NCBI RefSeq assembly: GCF_004363245.1
Contig: NZ_SNYV01000011.1
Coordinates: 620,001-684,000, forward strand
Length of the DNA stretch: 64,000 bases
Reading direction: 5' to 3'
DNA from: Sphingobacterium yanglingense
GTDB taxonomy: Bacteria > Bacteroidota > Bacteroidia > Sphingobacteriales > Sphingobacteriaceae
This document shows positions 10,201 through 17,598 of the stretch, one piece after another. The translations under genes were made by a program, and so were the position numbers. The notes under the pieces are model-generated. The model did not search any database. It was not told where the DNA came from and saw only the letters and a list, made by a program, of their open reading frames with translations. The first letter of the stretch is position 1. Every line of letters starts with the position of its first letter.

Positions 10201-12448
10201 TGTTTCTGATCTTTCTATTGTAGTTGACGGACATACCGAGCAAATATCTTTACGTGCCACTAAAACAGAGGTTACACAGTATGTTAATGCTAACTATAAC
10301 CCAGTGCGCCACATTAGGGATTATCTAAATGGTAGTAATGTAAATGCTGGTAATCATTGGGTTGAAATAGAAGCTATTGATACAAATAATGTAAATGTTG
10401 CATTGGGTAAACCTGTATCAAGTGGTGCAGGTGGTGCTAATTTAAATCTTATCACTAATGGTAATAAAAGTAATAGTCAAGAATATGCTTATACAGGTAA
10501 TGGTGAAAACTATGTTCAAATAGATTTAGGTGCAATATATTATAATATCAAAGAAATTAGAGTATGGCATTACTACGCTGATGGTAGGAAATACAAAGGG
10601 AATGTTACTCAAGTAAGTACCACGGGTGCAGGTGGTAGTTGGACAGTATTATTCAACAGCAATAATGAAGGTGAATATGTTGAAACATCAGCAGGTAAAA
10701 CCCACTACAATTTAAAAAGTAGGGATTCTATTAATAATTTATCTGTTACTACAGAAGCTAAGATTACTTTAATAAATGATTCAATATCATTAAAAGCAGA
10801 TAGAAGTGTAACAGACGGACTCAATACGCGTCTAAATTCAGCGGAAGCTAAGATTACTCCTGATGCTATTAATGCAACTGTTAGAGGTCAGGTTAATTCA
10901 AAGTCAACAGGTGAGATCTTAAGGCGTGACCCTACATTTCTTCAAGGTAACAATGGTATGTCTGTTTATAATAACCTAGGTAATGGTGTAGTTACTTTTG
11001 TAAGGGAGAATGTTCCAGGAGGGGTACAGCCAACGGGCTCGCCTTGGCGATTGAAAGTCACATCAACGGGTTCAGCAAATCCAAATTGGGGAGGTATAGC
11101 CTTTCAATATACAGGAAAAGTAAGTGTAGTATATAATTATAAGCTAATAGCAAGCATACCTGTTGGTAGAAGGATTAATCACGCCGCTAATGCAATGGGT
11201 ACAGGTTCATCTGAAGTATGGTTAACATCACAAGAAGGTACAGGTAAATTTGAAGAATACGTTGTTCAGGTTACCTATGGTACAGGTGCAGTAAGTAGTT
11301 CAGGTTTTTTTCATATATCAGGCGGAGCAACGCCAACACCTGCAAATCCGTTGGTTTGGTACGTAGCATTTGCTACAGTATACAACGTATCAAGTGTTGA
11401 CGACACCCCCACGGTTACCGAAGTTGAATCTTCTTTCTCTATGACAGCTAATAAAATGAAGCTGTTTAGTGCAGAAATAGAAATGTCGGGTATTGTCACC
11501 TTCCAAGGTACAAATGCACAGAATTCTGCTAATGCTGCTCAGGGTACTGCTAATACAGCTAATACAAAAGCAGGACAGGCAGATACAAAAGCTACCAATG
11601 CTCAAACAGCTGCTAATACAGCTGACGGTAAAGCCGTAGCAGCTCAGAACACGGCTAACGCGGCTAACGGAACTGCAAACGCAGCAAACAATCAGGTTAA
11701 TGCATGGAAGTATCCGAATAAGACCACTATTAATGGAGGTGCAATCGAGACTAAAAGTATCAAAGCCTTACAGATCGATGTAGAAAACCTGTTTGCTGAA
11801 CAGATAACAGCAACAAATCTAACCGTAACAGGGACTAGTAAGGTAGGAGCGTTTAGAATAGTAGATCAAACTTTAATCGCCGATATGACCAATGCAGATA
11901 CCAGGATTGCAGGAATAAGATCTATGTCGTATAACCAGGAAGAAGTATTTAGTATTGGTCGCGCCTTCAGTCCATCGTCGGGATCGGATGAAATGTGCTA
12001 TCTAAGAGATTGGAAGGGCGGTTCACTTAAAGGAACTGGTTTAAGGATTGATATAAAAAACAAACTTGAAGATAATATAGCTATAGATATCGTTAACGGA
12101 ACAGTAAGAGGGATTCGTTACGATTCGGAATACATAAGTATTAATAGCTCAGGCAGCAGATATGCCGACCAAAATAAATCTATACACATAGTGAATATTT
12201 ACGGAGGTACAGGAAATTTCGGATGGAGTTTACCGACTGAACCAAAAGATGGTGAAGTACATTATTTCTTATTTAGAAAGTCAGGTAATTCTTCTAGTTG
12301 GCGGGTTTATGTTAACGGGGGAACTCCGCCAAAATTAGTTGATAGTTCCGGTAGTTTCGCTAGTGGTATAGATCTTAAAGTAGGTTTTTTAACAAAATTC
12401 ATATATGTATCATCCATAGGTGGGTGGATTACCGACATGCTACCTTAA
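7262..12448 (+). CDS. Large modular tail-tip / fiber protein with carbohydrate-binding modules
   Basis: 1728 aa. The N-terminal ~450 residues resemble a baseplate hub/Tal region. Residues about 477-540 are an Ala/His/Asp/Thr-rich heptad-like repeat (AGTAGHAATATNAATAN). A module beginning GGRNLLSGS (about 816-965) and a discoidin/F5-8C-like module (about 1043-1150: ALGKPVSSG, YVQIDLGAIY, IKEIRVWHYY) are probable sugar-binding domains. Another Ala/Asn/Thr coiled coil lies at about 1416-1480, before a C-terminal receptor-type tip. The module region 9.7-11.3 kb is visibly more AT-rich than its flanks, which suggests domain exchange. It is the likely host-range determinant. Confidence 0.85.
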   Translation: MIHEIKRGNTVIWSGKAIGRQYRRIMQEDRVEVTINTASAIKFKKGDMLVAYGQTYKLNRPENISKKNTQIGYSYEIEFEALYYDFGKWILYTLDKNNSLKEPAVYLMGDAKAILGLVIQNANRASSGWTLGVIDDTEVFQWTYNGGKLLTVIQDIADQTNLEFWFDNGGKRLNLTRRQPVTGIQLAYGKGKGLYELYRSRRDNPVVTHLTILGGSQNIPNNYGFREIQPTGGNPMVNPNYVAGMDRVENTVVYENIYPRLIAKVTATSAPNVIRSTDIDFNLNDHLLDDGTSAQIAFTSGLLNGFKFTIQKTGYVHATRQVTFNIIQDDKAYPGGVPDTLLKPAVGDSFVFLNIDMPATYVTNAEGRVKDTGDQYFAEEGVEQFDWSAKITPKFALENNTELVLGGLVHLKADDIGFDGNIRIDSYSRDLQESYRYDFTLSNIISINSLVRQRNQSDRLANTVTKGISSDGLSTKATYAERAGYAGTAGHAATATNAATANFASEAAHAALADHATNADHALKADLATRAIKADLADNSILWNGLAQPNYLTQPVRPVDSPKFEGVSSPSFQSGWTGSGYRVSKDANGKYILEVDGLFVRGEANFYSLVVNELRATNGALIVSDGIEITGATKTGNNYVCTFDTDGGTIGNPFRVDDVVKCQVWNGKAAKLFVGRVLSTTSSSFTISILQGSSIPTEGDHIVRIDNFTDNNRKGIVYITASDSGAPYVDTVYGMWTSPSTSIRTRMGNLSGIVHPTLGTLTGFGLYAQGAYIDGVLVAKAGSNVYNKGETQAEISNAEGRINLSVTNKIDGIKVGGRNLLSGSKSSGLITTNSTKEFTLSTWAGVVWSADNSGALLVDGETYTIGYDAELIARTSVPTPFGYQVGFALYNGTNSISLLSATLKTLGQKERKVISFVAPVNSKNYALLAYTNRYTTNGNTPVGFDTVKFTNLQLEKGNKDTDWGPAYEDIDASIDTVKSSVSDLSIVVDGHTEQISLRATKTEVTQYVNANYNPVRHIRDYLNGSNVNAGNHWVEIEAIDTNNVNVALGKPVSSGAGGANLNLITNGNKSNSQEYAYTGNGENYVQIDLGAIYYNIKEIRVWHYYADGRKYKGNVTQVSTTGAGGSWTVLFNSNNEGEYVETSAGKTHYNLKSRDSINNLSVTTEAKITLINDSISLKADRSVTDGLNTRLNSAEAKITPDAINATVRGQVNSKSTGEILRRDPTFLQGNNGMSVYNNLGNGVVTFVRENVPGGVQPTGSPWRLKVTSTGSANPNWGGIAFQYTGKVSVVYNYKLIASIPVGRRINHAANAMGTGSSEVWLTSQEGTGKFEEYVVQVTYGTGAVSSSGFFHISGGATPTPANPLVWYVAFATVYNVSSVDDTPTVTEVESSFSMTANKMKLFSAEIEMSGIVTFQGTNAQNSANAAQGTANTANTKAGQADTKATNAQTAANTADGKAVAAQNTANAANGTANAANNQVNAWKYPNKTTINGGAIETKSIKALQIDVENLFAEQITATNLTVTGTSKVGAFRIVDQTLIADMTNADTRIAGIRSMSYNQEEVFSIGRAFSPSSGSDEMCYLRDWKGGSLKGTGLRIDIKNKLEDNIAIDIVNGTVRGIRYDSEYISINSSGSRYADQNKSIHIVNIYGGTGNFGWSLPTEPKDGEVHYFLFRKSGNSSSWRVYVNGGTPPKLVDSSGSFASGIDLKVGFLTKFIYVSSIGGWITDMLP

Positions 12449-12459
12449 AACGATTAGAC

Positions 12460-12789
12460 ATGAACAAAACAGATAAAAAGAGAGTATTCGGGTTCAAGGA
12501 ACTTGGAATGAAAGATTTGGAGGGTGGATTTACTCCATTCGTAATTGATCAAAAGACAGCAGATAACGGGATTGAGCAAGTTTCTTTGTCTGTAAAAATA
12601 TTTGCTAACACGATCTACAGAACAGGGAGCAAATCAATCGATATGGACAACTTTTTACGCGACTTACACGCAAATGGAGAGGCTGAATTGACTGATGCTA
12701 TAGCCGTAGAGCTAATCGAAGCGTCCTCGCAATTATGGAGTTATCCAGTTATCAGAGAAATTAATTTACTAATCGAAAAATCAAAATAA
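12460..12789 (+). CDS. Phage hypothetical protein
   Basis: 109 aa starting MNKTDKKRVF at ATG 12460. In-frame codons upstream overlap the fiber gene and lack a good start. Soluble and mixed alpha/beta, with no recognised motif. It belongs to a run of three tightly spaced small genes (gaps of 2 nt) between the fiber and the endolysin, so it may be a fiber accessory or late-expressed protein. Confidence 0.7.
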   Translation: MNKTDKKRVFGFKELGMKDLEGGFTPFVIDQKTADNGIEQVSLSVKIFANTIYRTGSKSIDMDNFLRDLHANGEAELTDAIAVELIEASSQLWSYPVIREINLLIEKSK

Positions 12790-12791
12790 TC

Positions 12792-13091
12792 ATGGCAGTA
12801 GAAACATTAACAAGAACAGTCGAAAGCAATAGCGAACAGAGAGTAAGCAAAGCGGTTTTCAAAGGTTTCAACCTAACCTTTACAGAAGAAAGACAATTAG
12901 GAAAGTTGATAAAGGTAGAGATTAACGGTTATAAGCAAACCGCAGAAGGAATGGAAACAGTGTCGCTACATTATGACACCCGGAACGGCGGTCAGCCATC
13001 TATTTCTTTTTCTCCTTTATCGGCTGTAGATTCTGAACTAGCAAATGCTATCAGTGCAGAGCTTGAAGTTATTAAGGCAGTAACGGAGTAA
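12792..13091 (+). CDS. Phage hypothetical protein
   Basis: 99 aa starting MAVETLTRTV. Mixed alpha/beta, soluble, without a motif I recognise. It lies 2 nt after one neighbour and 2 nt before a zinc-ribbon gene, in the same transcription unit downstream of the tail fiber. Confidence 0.7.
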   Translation: MAVETLTRTVESNSEQRVSKAVFKGFNLTFTEERQLGKLIKVEINGYKQTAEGMETVSLHYDTRNGGQPSISFSPLSAVDSELANAISAELEVIKAVTE

Positions 13092-13093
13092 TC

Positions 13094-13291
13094 ATGGGAA
13101 AAGTAGAAAGAAAAGAAGTAAAAGTATTCCATGAGTGGGACTTGTGTGAGGACTGCGGAGGGAGGCTAGAAAGCAAGACGGATATCAGTATGCTTTCCAA
13201 TCCGCAACGGTACTATAACAAGTGCCAGGATTGCGGAAAAGAGACGGTCAGTCTGTCTCCATCACCTAGTGTAGTTCACGAAGAAGTATAA
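13094..13291 (+). CDS. Small zinc-ribbon phage protein
   Basis: 65 aa with two Cys pairs, CEDCGG and CQDCGK, about 27 residues apart. This is a clear four-cysteine zinc ribbon. The protein is otherwise charged and has no membrane segment. It ends the gene run, and a short UUCG hairpin follows directly. The role is unknown: nucleic-acid or protein binding is possible. Confidence 0.75.
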   Translation: MGKVERKEVKVFHEWDLCEDCGGRLESKTDISMLSNPQRYYNKCQDCGKETVSLSPSPSVVHEEV

Positions 13292-13298
13292 GTAACAA

Positions 13299-13312
13299 GC
13301 CCCTTCGGGGGC
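13299..13312 (+). terminator. UUCG hairpin after the small-gene run
   Basis: GCCCC / GGGGC 5-bp stem closed by a TTCG tetraloop, 7 nt after the stop of the zinc-ribbon gene and followed by an A/T stretch rather than a strict T-run. It is a weak terminator or mRNA-processing hairpin ahead of the lysis genes. Confidence 0.6.
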
Positions 13313-13332
13313 ATTTAAAAAGGAAGGGAAGT

Positions 13333-13875
13333 ATGGCGAATTATATATCTTATTCAAGTGCAGGACATCATTTAAAGGACAGCGGCGCCATTGGAGTAAA
13401 TGGAAGGCAAGAAAATCATGAGACTATATCATTCCGTGATATGGTCAATGCGGAGTTGATAAAGTTGGGCAGGACGGTAGTTCGAGACAAAGACACCGAA
13501 ACATTAGGACAATACCTAGGACGGATAAATCCTACTGATAAAGATGTTGTAGTTGAACCTCACTTTAATGCTTTTAATGGTAAAGCATCGGGGGTCGAAG
13601 TGTTGATTGCTGACAATGCAAACGAGCGCTCTAAAGCAATGGCAAAGGAGCTGTGCGATGGCTACGCTCGCATTATGGGAATCCCCAACAGAGGGGTTAA
13701 AACAGAAAGTCAATCGGCTAGGGGTAAATTGGGATTGATGCGTAAAAAAGGAGCGGTTTGCCTTCCTGAATTGTGTTTCATTGACAATCCAAGTGATATG
13801 GCAGCTTATGATAGAAACAAGGTTAATCTAGCTTGCTTTACAGCTCAAGTAATGAACAAGTACGATTTAAACTAA
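13333..13875 (+). CDS. Endolysin: N-acetylmuramoyl-L-alanine amidase (Amidase_3)
   Basis: 180 aa that cleaves the amide between N-acetylmuramic acid and L-Ala in peptidoglycan at the end of infection. The Amidase_3 zinc site is visible: H12 in SAGHH, E27 (or E30) in the loop after GAIG, H77 in EPHFNA, and the catalytic Glu E146 in CLPELCF. The whole length is the catalytic domain, with no signal peptide and no separate wall-binding domain, so export needs a holin. A good purine-rich site (AAGGAAGGGAAGT) precedes ATG 13333. Two membrane lysis genes follow. Confidence 0.9.
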   Translation: MANYISYSSAGHHLKDSGAIGVNGRQENHETISFRDMVNAELIKLGRTVVRDKDTETLGQYLGRINPTDKDVVVEPHFNAFNGKASGVEVLIADNANERSKAMAKELCDGYARIMGIPNRGVKTESQSARGKLGLMRKKGAVCLPELCFIDNPSDMAAYDRNKVNLACFTAQVMNKYDLN

Positions 13876-13882
13876 TTGGCTT

Positions 13883-14323
13883 ATGAAAGAATTTTTACAA
13901 GACTACGTTTTACCCAACATGTCAGCTATTTGGGGGGCATTGTTTGGGGCAATTGCAGCTATTTGGGGTTATATAAGAATAAAGCCAAAAGAAAAGTTAG
14001 ATAACGAAGGTGGGAATCTTGAAAATGCTAAAAAGTCTCTTGAAATATCGGAAAGGATAGCTGATAGACTGGAAAAGCAATTGGAATCTTCAGACAGTAT
14101 TATCGAGCAATTAAAAGAAAAATTATTGTTAGCCCTCGAGGAAGAAAATACTTGTAAGAAAGCTTTGAAGGCAATCCGAGAAGAACTAGCGCAATTCAAA
14201 ATTCTGTTTGAGCAACAAAAGCATGAGCTTGAGGGCTTAAAGGACGAATGTAGGTTGTTACGATTAACTATCGAAGAAAATGAAAAGAATAATACTATCA
14301 CTGATAATCTGCACGCTAATTAA
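13883..14323 (+). CDS. Membrane-anchored coiled-coil lysis protein (holin or i-spanin candidate)
   Basis: 146 aa with one membrane segment at about residues 13-33 (IWGALFGAIAAIWGYI), then a long, strongly charged coiled coil (about 45-140). A single N-terminal transmembrane helix followed by a periplasmic coiled coil is the layout of inner-membrane spanins, and some Bacteroidetes phage holins look similar. It starts 7 nt after the endolysin and overlaps the following lipoprotein gene by 44 nt, as i-spanin and o-spanin genes often do. Which of the two roles applies cannot be settled from sequence. Confidence 0.7.
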   Translation: MKEFLQDYVLPNMSAIWGALFGAIAAIWGYIRIKPKEKLDNEGGNLENAKKSLEISERIADRLEKQLESSDSIIEQLKEKLLLALEEENTCKKALKAIREELAQFKILFEQQKHELEGLKDECRLLRLTIEENEKNNTITDNLHAN

Positions 14324-14825
14324 TTCGTGCGGATTATTCAAACGTACCGAAAAGAAGGTAGATCGCGTAAAAGTTGCTGCAGTAGTCGAGAAGTCTAGCG
14401 AGAGTAAAACGGGCGGTATAGAGTCTACTAACACTCAAACTCAATCTAAGTCTACAGAGCAGTCAAAAGAACGCCAGGAGCATGATATAAATAGCGACAC
14501 GAAGCTAGAAGCTGACGAGATCAATATCGATAGCCAGGGGAACATATCGGCCAAAGGAGGGGCAAAACTGACGAACAAGACCAACACTAAGGGGAAAAAC
14601 GAAAAGGACATTACCAAGCAGGATAGCACCGGAACTACTATACAGGCCGACAAAATCAGCTTCGAGGAATCAAATGATTGGTATAAAGAGCAATTTAAGT
14701 CTGATGACACTAAAAAGGAAACTGTATCATCACCCAGCGGTAAAGGGATCATCTTCGGAGCTGTATCGGTGTTGATTATTGTTTTCGGGGTATTGTGGTG
14801 GTTTGGGGTGAAAAGGAAAAAATAG
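14280..14825 (+). CDS. Lipoprotein with C-terminal transmembrane helix (u-spanin-like)
   Basis: 181 aa. The N-terminus (KRIILSLIICTLINSC) is a lipoprotein signal with Cys17 followed by Gly. The middle is polar, Ser/Thr/Lys/Glu-rich and extended (about 25-150). The C-terminus is a transmembrane helix (GIIFGAVSVLIIVFGVLWW) followed by RKK. A lipid anchor for the outer membrane plus a C-terminal inner-membrane helix is the layout of unimolecular spanins, which fuse the two membranes in the last lysis step. The start lies inside the upstream membrane gene in another frame. Confidence 0.75.
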   Translation: MKRIILSLIICTLINSCGLFKRTEKKVDRVKVAAVVEKSSESKTGGIESTNTQTQSKSTEQSKERQEHDINSDTKLEADEINIDSQGNISAKGGAKLTNKTNTKGKNEKDITKQDSTGTTIQADKISFEESNDWYKEQFKSDDTKKETVSSPSGKGIIFGAVSVLIIVFGVLWWFGVKRKK

Positions 14826-14863
14826 TTAATAATTCCCCTTTGTTTTGGCTCCATAGGCGGTTT

Positions 14864-14895
14864 TTTGTTAAACACTTTTTTGATATGTAACTTTG
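14864..14895 (+). promoter_or_regulatory. Promoter, leaderless type, for the 14900 gene
   Basis: TTTG at 14864-14867, a 20-bp spacer, then TAACTTTG at 14888-14895, a full match to the Bacteroidetes -33/-7 consensus. Only four bases separate the -7 element from the ATG at 14900. Confidence 0.8.
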
Positions 14896-14899
14896 CTAC

Positions 14900-15130
14900 A
14901 TGGAAATAGAACAAGTACTATCATATAATTTCTTCGTAGACGAAAGTAAATTAGTAGGAAATATTAACGTAATTCTTACCAACGGGCAAAATTTAGCAAT
15001 TCATGCTAGAATGGACAAAAACCTTGATTATATATACACAAATTGTCATCCTGGAGACTATTCTAAAATTTGGGATTTTTGGTGTAATAATAATTCTAGT
15101 CGAATACCTGTCAAAAAAACAAGCCTCTGA
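14900..15130 (+). CDS. Small prophage accessory protein
   Basis: 76 aa (MEIEQVLSYN...), soluble, with several aromatic residues and no recognised domain. It has its own perfect -33/-7 promoter and sits between the lysis module and a leftward gene pair, the place where phages carry independently expressed cargo genes. Its stop lies inside the hairpin that terminates the opposing genes. Function unknown. Confidence 0.65.
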   Translation: MEIEQVLSYNFFVDESKLVGNINVILTNGQNLAIHARMDKNLDYIYTNCHPGDYSKIWDFWCNNNSSRIPVKKTSL

Positions 15131-15150
15131 AATCGAGAGAAATCAGAGGC
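15113..15150 (-). terminator. Rho-independent terminator of the leftward gene pair
   Basis: GCCTCTGA (15123-15130) pairs perfectly with TCAGAGGC (15143-15150). On the minus strand it is followed by TTG and seven T residues (15119-15113). It therefore ends transcription from 15943/15421, and may also shield the opposing 14900 gene. Confidence 0.8.
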
Positions 15151-15211
15151 TAAACCAATTATTCACACGGGTCGGATGACCTTAAATATGAAGTAGTTAA
15201 ATATACCTATT

Positions 15212-15421
15212 TTATTCTATATTCCTAGTCGCTTCATAGAACTGCATTAACCTATAGTGAGCCGGGCATTTGGTGATATCCTTTTTCTTCCATAATTCAC
15301 ACTCTAGGAATTGAATTTCCAAAAACTTAGCAACGTCAACAACCTTTTGATGTGCGCCCACCTGTACAACTTCGGGGTACTCCTTACCCAAAAGCTCATT
15401 TTTCAAATCTTCAACCGTCAT
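15212..15421 (-). CDS. Small prophage accessory protein
   Basis: 69 aa (MTVEDLKNEL...), predicted largely helical, soluble and without a recognised domain. A perfect -7 element (TAGATTTG, complement of 15426-15433) lies four bases before its ATG, so it can be expressed independently of the gene 9 nt upstream. It shares a terminator with that gene. Confidence 0.65.
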   Translation of the reverse strand: MTVEDLKNELLGKEYPEVVQVGAHQKVVDVAKFLEIQFLECELWKKKDITKCPAHYRLMQFYEATRNIE

Positions 15422-15425
15422 GGGG

Positions 15426-15433
15426 CAAATCTA
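15426..15433 (-). promoter_or_regulatory. -7 element TAGATTTG, four bases before ATG
   Basis: Reading the minus strand, TAGATTTG is followed by CCCC and the ATG of the 15212-15421 gene. It overlaps the stop region of the upstream gene. The spacing is identical to that of the other leaderless-type promoters in the window. Confidence 0.6.
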
Positions 15434-15943
15434 CCTTTTACTTTGTGAAAAACGACCTACTGATGGACGATAATCGAGAGGCCAATCTATTAAACCTCTT
15501 TCAATCATTGAAATAAATTCTTTCATTAGAGAATCGGTCAGCCATTCTGCAGGGTTATGTATGTTATAACGAAATTCACCCTCATTTGCGCCATATGGGA
15601 CGTGAAATGAAATGTTTCCCAAATAAAACTTATTGCCATTCACAAACCACTGTCCCGATCCATTGGCAAAACTAACATCTACCACGATTCTTTCACCCTT
15701 AAAGTAGAACATTTTGGTTGGCTTAGTAAATCGGAGAATAAGAGCATCTATAATTGCTTCGCGGATGTCTTCAGCCAGCTCACCGTAAACATGTTCCCAG
15801 GTTCCCATGGTATCACGGAAAACGTAGATAGTGAACCCGTTTTTATGGGTTAGGGTATAATCCGTACAGCCTCGATATTTATCTTTTATCTCAAGCTTTG
15901 CAAACATTACTTTATTTCTACACCGGATCTCTAAAGGTTTCAT
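15431..15943 (-). CDS. Prophage accessory protein of unknown function
   Basis: 170 aa, soluble and rich in aromatic and beta-type segments (TIYVFRDTMGTWEHVYGEL, MFYFKGERIVVDVSF), with no motif I recognise. The minus strand has TTG, a 21-bp spacer and TAAACTTG (one mismatch to TAnnTTTG), four bases before ATG. The promoter region is shared with the divergent 15981 gene. Probably a lysogeny-expressed cargo gene. Confidence 0.65.
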   Translation of the reverse strand: MKPLEIRCRNKVMFAKLEIKDKYRGCTDYTLTHKNGFTIYVFRDTMGTWEHVYGELAEDIREAIIDALILRFTKPTKMFYFKGERIVVDVSFANGSGQWFVNGNKFYLGNISFHVPYGANEGEFRYNIHNPAEWLTDSLMKEFISMIERGLIDWPLDYRPSVGRFSQSKR

Positions 15944-15980
15944 GTCGCAAGTTTACTAAAAATATTAGCATATTTGCAAT

Positions 15981-16187
15981 ATGGGAAATGTTAAATTTAA
16001 AGTTTGGGATAATCCGCCTGACGGAGAAATAGCTAAATATGTTCGCAGTTCTGCATTACAGGCGTCCTGGACTTTGTCGGATATAGATGCAGGAAAACAC
16101 ATCTTACAAAACGCTTTCGGCGATTGGCCTGACGTGATGCAAAAGGAATTGTTACAATTGCGCGAAAAGTTTAAATCTCGTCTGTGA
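15981..16187 (+). CDS. Small prophage accessory protein
   Basis: 68 aa starting MGNVKFKVWD, soluble, with a helical Leu/Gln/Lys-rich C-terminus. A near-consensus -7 (CATATTTG) stands four bases before ATG. Its 3' end overlaps the convergent SRAP gene by 17 nt. Size and paired layout resemble small regulators or antitoxin-like proteins, but nothing specific is recognised. Confidence 0.6.
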   Translation: MGNVKFKVWDNPPDGEIAKYVRSSALQASWTLSDIDAGKHILQNAFGDWPDVMQKELLQLREKFKSRL

Positions 16188-16842
16188 TAGTCGGTACGTT
16201 GGTATCTACACCACCAGCAGCCATTACACGGAATGTGCGGTGCGCCTTCATTTCTCCACTGTACGGTTGCATTAAGGACTCGATTTCGTCACGGCCGTCC
16301 GCAAGCAACCAATTGTGGCGTTTATCTTCAGGGATGATCAAAGGCATGCGCTTACCCACATTATGGATGTCGGCCATAAAGTCATTTGCTTCGGTCGTGA
16401 TAATAGAGAAGGTGTTATAATCTTGCCATTTATTCCATACAATACCGAGGGTGAAAATAGGTTGATCCTGCACCTGGACAAAGTAAGATTCGTTGTTTTT
16501 CTTTCCGTCCGTTGCATGTGGTTCAAAAAATCCTTTAACGTAGAGTAAGCCCCGTGTTTTGGTTATAGCGTTCTTGTATGAAGCTTTTTCGAAAATATCT
16601 TCACTCGTTGCATTGAGAGTATTTGCATACTTGTTTGCTTCTTCTTCGGACTTGACCCAAAACGGGATTAATTTCCACCTAGCCAAAACAATAGAGTCAA
16701 TTTCGTTGTTCAGTGTAACAGGAAGGTAGGGACGGACAAAGCCCGATACATGGTAATAAGGGACGATTTCCTTTGATACATGCATTTCTGTAAAGAACTT
16801 CTGTAGTTCTGCATGGTTGGGAGTTGAAGCATGATAGCACAT
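16171..16842 (-). CDS. SRAP domain protein (YedK/HMCES family)
   Basis: 223 aa. The SRAP family covalently caps abasic sites in single-stranded DNA through the N-terminal cysteine. Cys2 follows the initiator Met (MCYHAS), as required for autoprocessing. The other active-site elements are present: an Asn in NTLNATSED, a Glu in VKGFFEPH, and a His in HNVGKRMPLIIP. The length is normal for the family. In a prophage it may protect abasic sites in phage or host ssDNA, or resist base-excising defences. The latter is inference. Confidence 0.9.
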   Translation of the reverse strand: MCYHASTPNHAELQKFFTEMHVSKEIVPYYHVSGFVRPYLPVTLNNEIDSIVLARWKLIPFWVKSEEEANKYANTLNATSEDIFEKASYKNAITKTRGLLYVKGFFEPHATDGKKNNESYFVQVQDQPIFTLGIVWNKWQDYNTFSIITTEANDFMADIHNVGKRMPLIIPEDKRHNWLLADGRDEIESLMQPYSGEMKAHRTFRVMAAGGVDTNVPTITDEI

Positions 16843-16872
16843 AATTTATTGACGTTTTAAAGCTATAAACAA

Positions 16873-17112
16873 ATGCAATTCGAAAATGTTAGTAAGGCAC
16901 TGTTAAAAGAACTATTGAGCAAAGGGTACAACATACTCACTTCAAACAATATGCTTTCGTCTGACATCGTTTATTGGTACCCTGAGAAGGTGGAAGATGT
17001 GCAGCAATATATCGAAACCAACGCGAATGAAGAACCTACTTTGCTGGTTATTCAGGACGCATTAGAAAACATAAGAGAACAGGATTTAGTAGGATTAGTA
17101 TTTGTATCATGA
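16873..17112 (+). CDS. Prophage accessory protein
   Basis: 79 aa (MQFENVSKAL...), soluble, alpha/beta, with an acidic middle. It is divergent from the SRAP gene and coupled to the next gene by an ATGA overlap (17109-17112). No recognised domain. The pair layout, a short protein followed by a 151-aa partner, is compatible with a two-gene cargo unit. Confidence 0.65.
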   Translation: MQFENVSKALLKELLSKGYNILTSNNMLSSDIVYWYPEKVEDVQQYIETNANEEPTLLVIQDALENIREQDLVGLVFVS

Positions 17113-17564
17113 CACTAGAAGAAAGATTACAGTATTTTGAAAAGCATTTCGAGTTCTATAAAGACCCCGATTACTTTCGGTACAATTATGATCCCGAGCA
17201 GAGCGCCTGCCGGAACGAAGCCCTACGGACTGGAAACAGGGAGTTGTATTTGAAATTTATCAAGTACAAATATCCTGGGAAAGAAATCGAAGCAATGGCC
17301 GACTTTGATCAGGTTGAACTAAGAAGCATGGGGCGCGAAGAAGGGTTAAGGTTCTTTAAAGCGAACAAGATTAATGTGCTGAACGGTGATCTAGAATATT
17401 CCGATCCCGATACCATATTCAAAATGCTTACAGTGAAGGAAGCCGATTTGTTTTTCTATACCGAGGAATCTGAAATAGATTTGATAAACTCCTACAATAC
17501 GCCTGAAGAAGTATTTAAAGTGCTGGATGTGATAACGGTGGATATGGCTTCGTTGCGTAAATAA
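17109..17564 (+). CDS. Prophage accessory protein
   Basis: 151 aa (MTLEERLQYF...), soluble, mostly helical and very rich in Tyr, Phe, Glu and Asp (FEFYKDPDYFRYNYDPE). No family recognised. It is coupled to the preceding gene and ends just before the hairpin that terminates the convergent integrase gene. Confidence 0.65.
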   Translation: MTLEERLQYFEKHFEFYKDPDYFRYNYDPEQSACRNEALRTGNRELYLKFIKYKYPGKEIEAMADFDQVELRSMGREEGLRFFKANKINVLNGDLEYSDPDTIFKMLTVKEADLFFYTEESEIDLINSYNTPEEVFKVLDVITVDMASLRK

Positions 17565-17589
17565 AAATACCCCTCCCGAAGAAGGGGTA
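17561..17589 (-). terminator. Terminator of the integrase gene
   Basis: TACCCCT (17568-17574) pairs with AGGGGTA (17583-17589). On the minus strand the stem is followed by TTTTTAT, 10 nt past the integrase stop. The stem would also work, less well, for the rightward 17109 gene. Confidence 0.75.
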
Positions 17590-17598
17590 CGCCAAATA

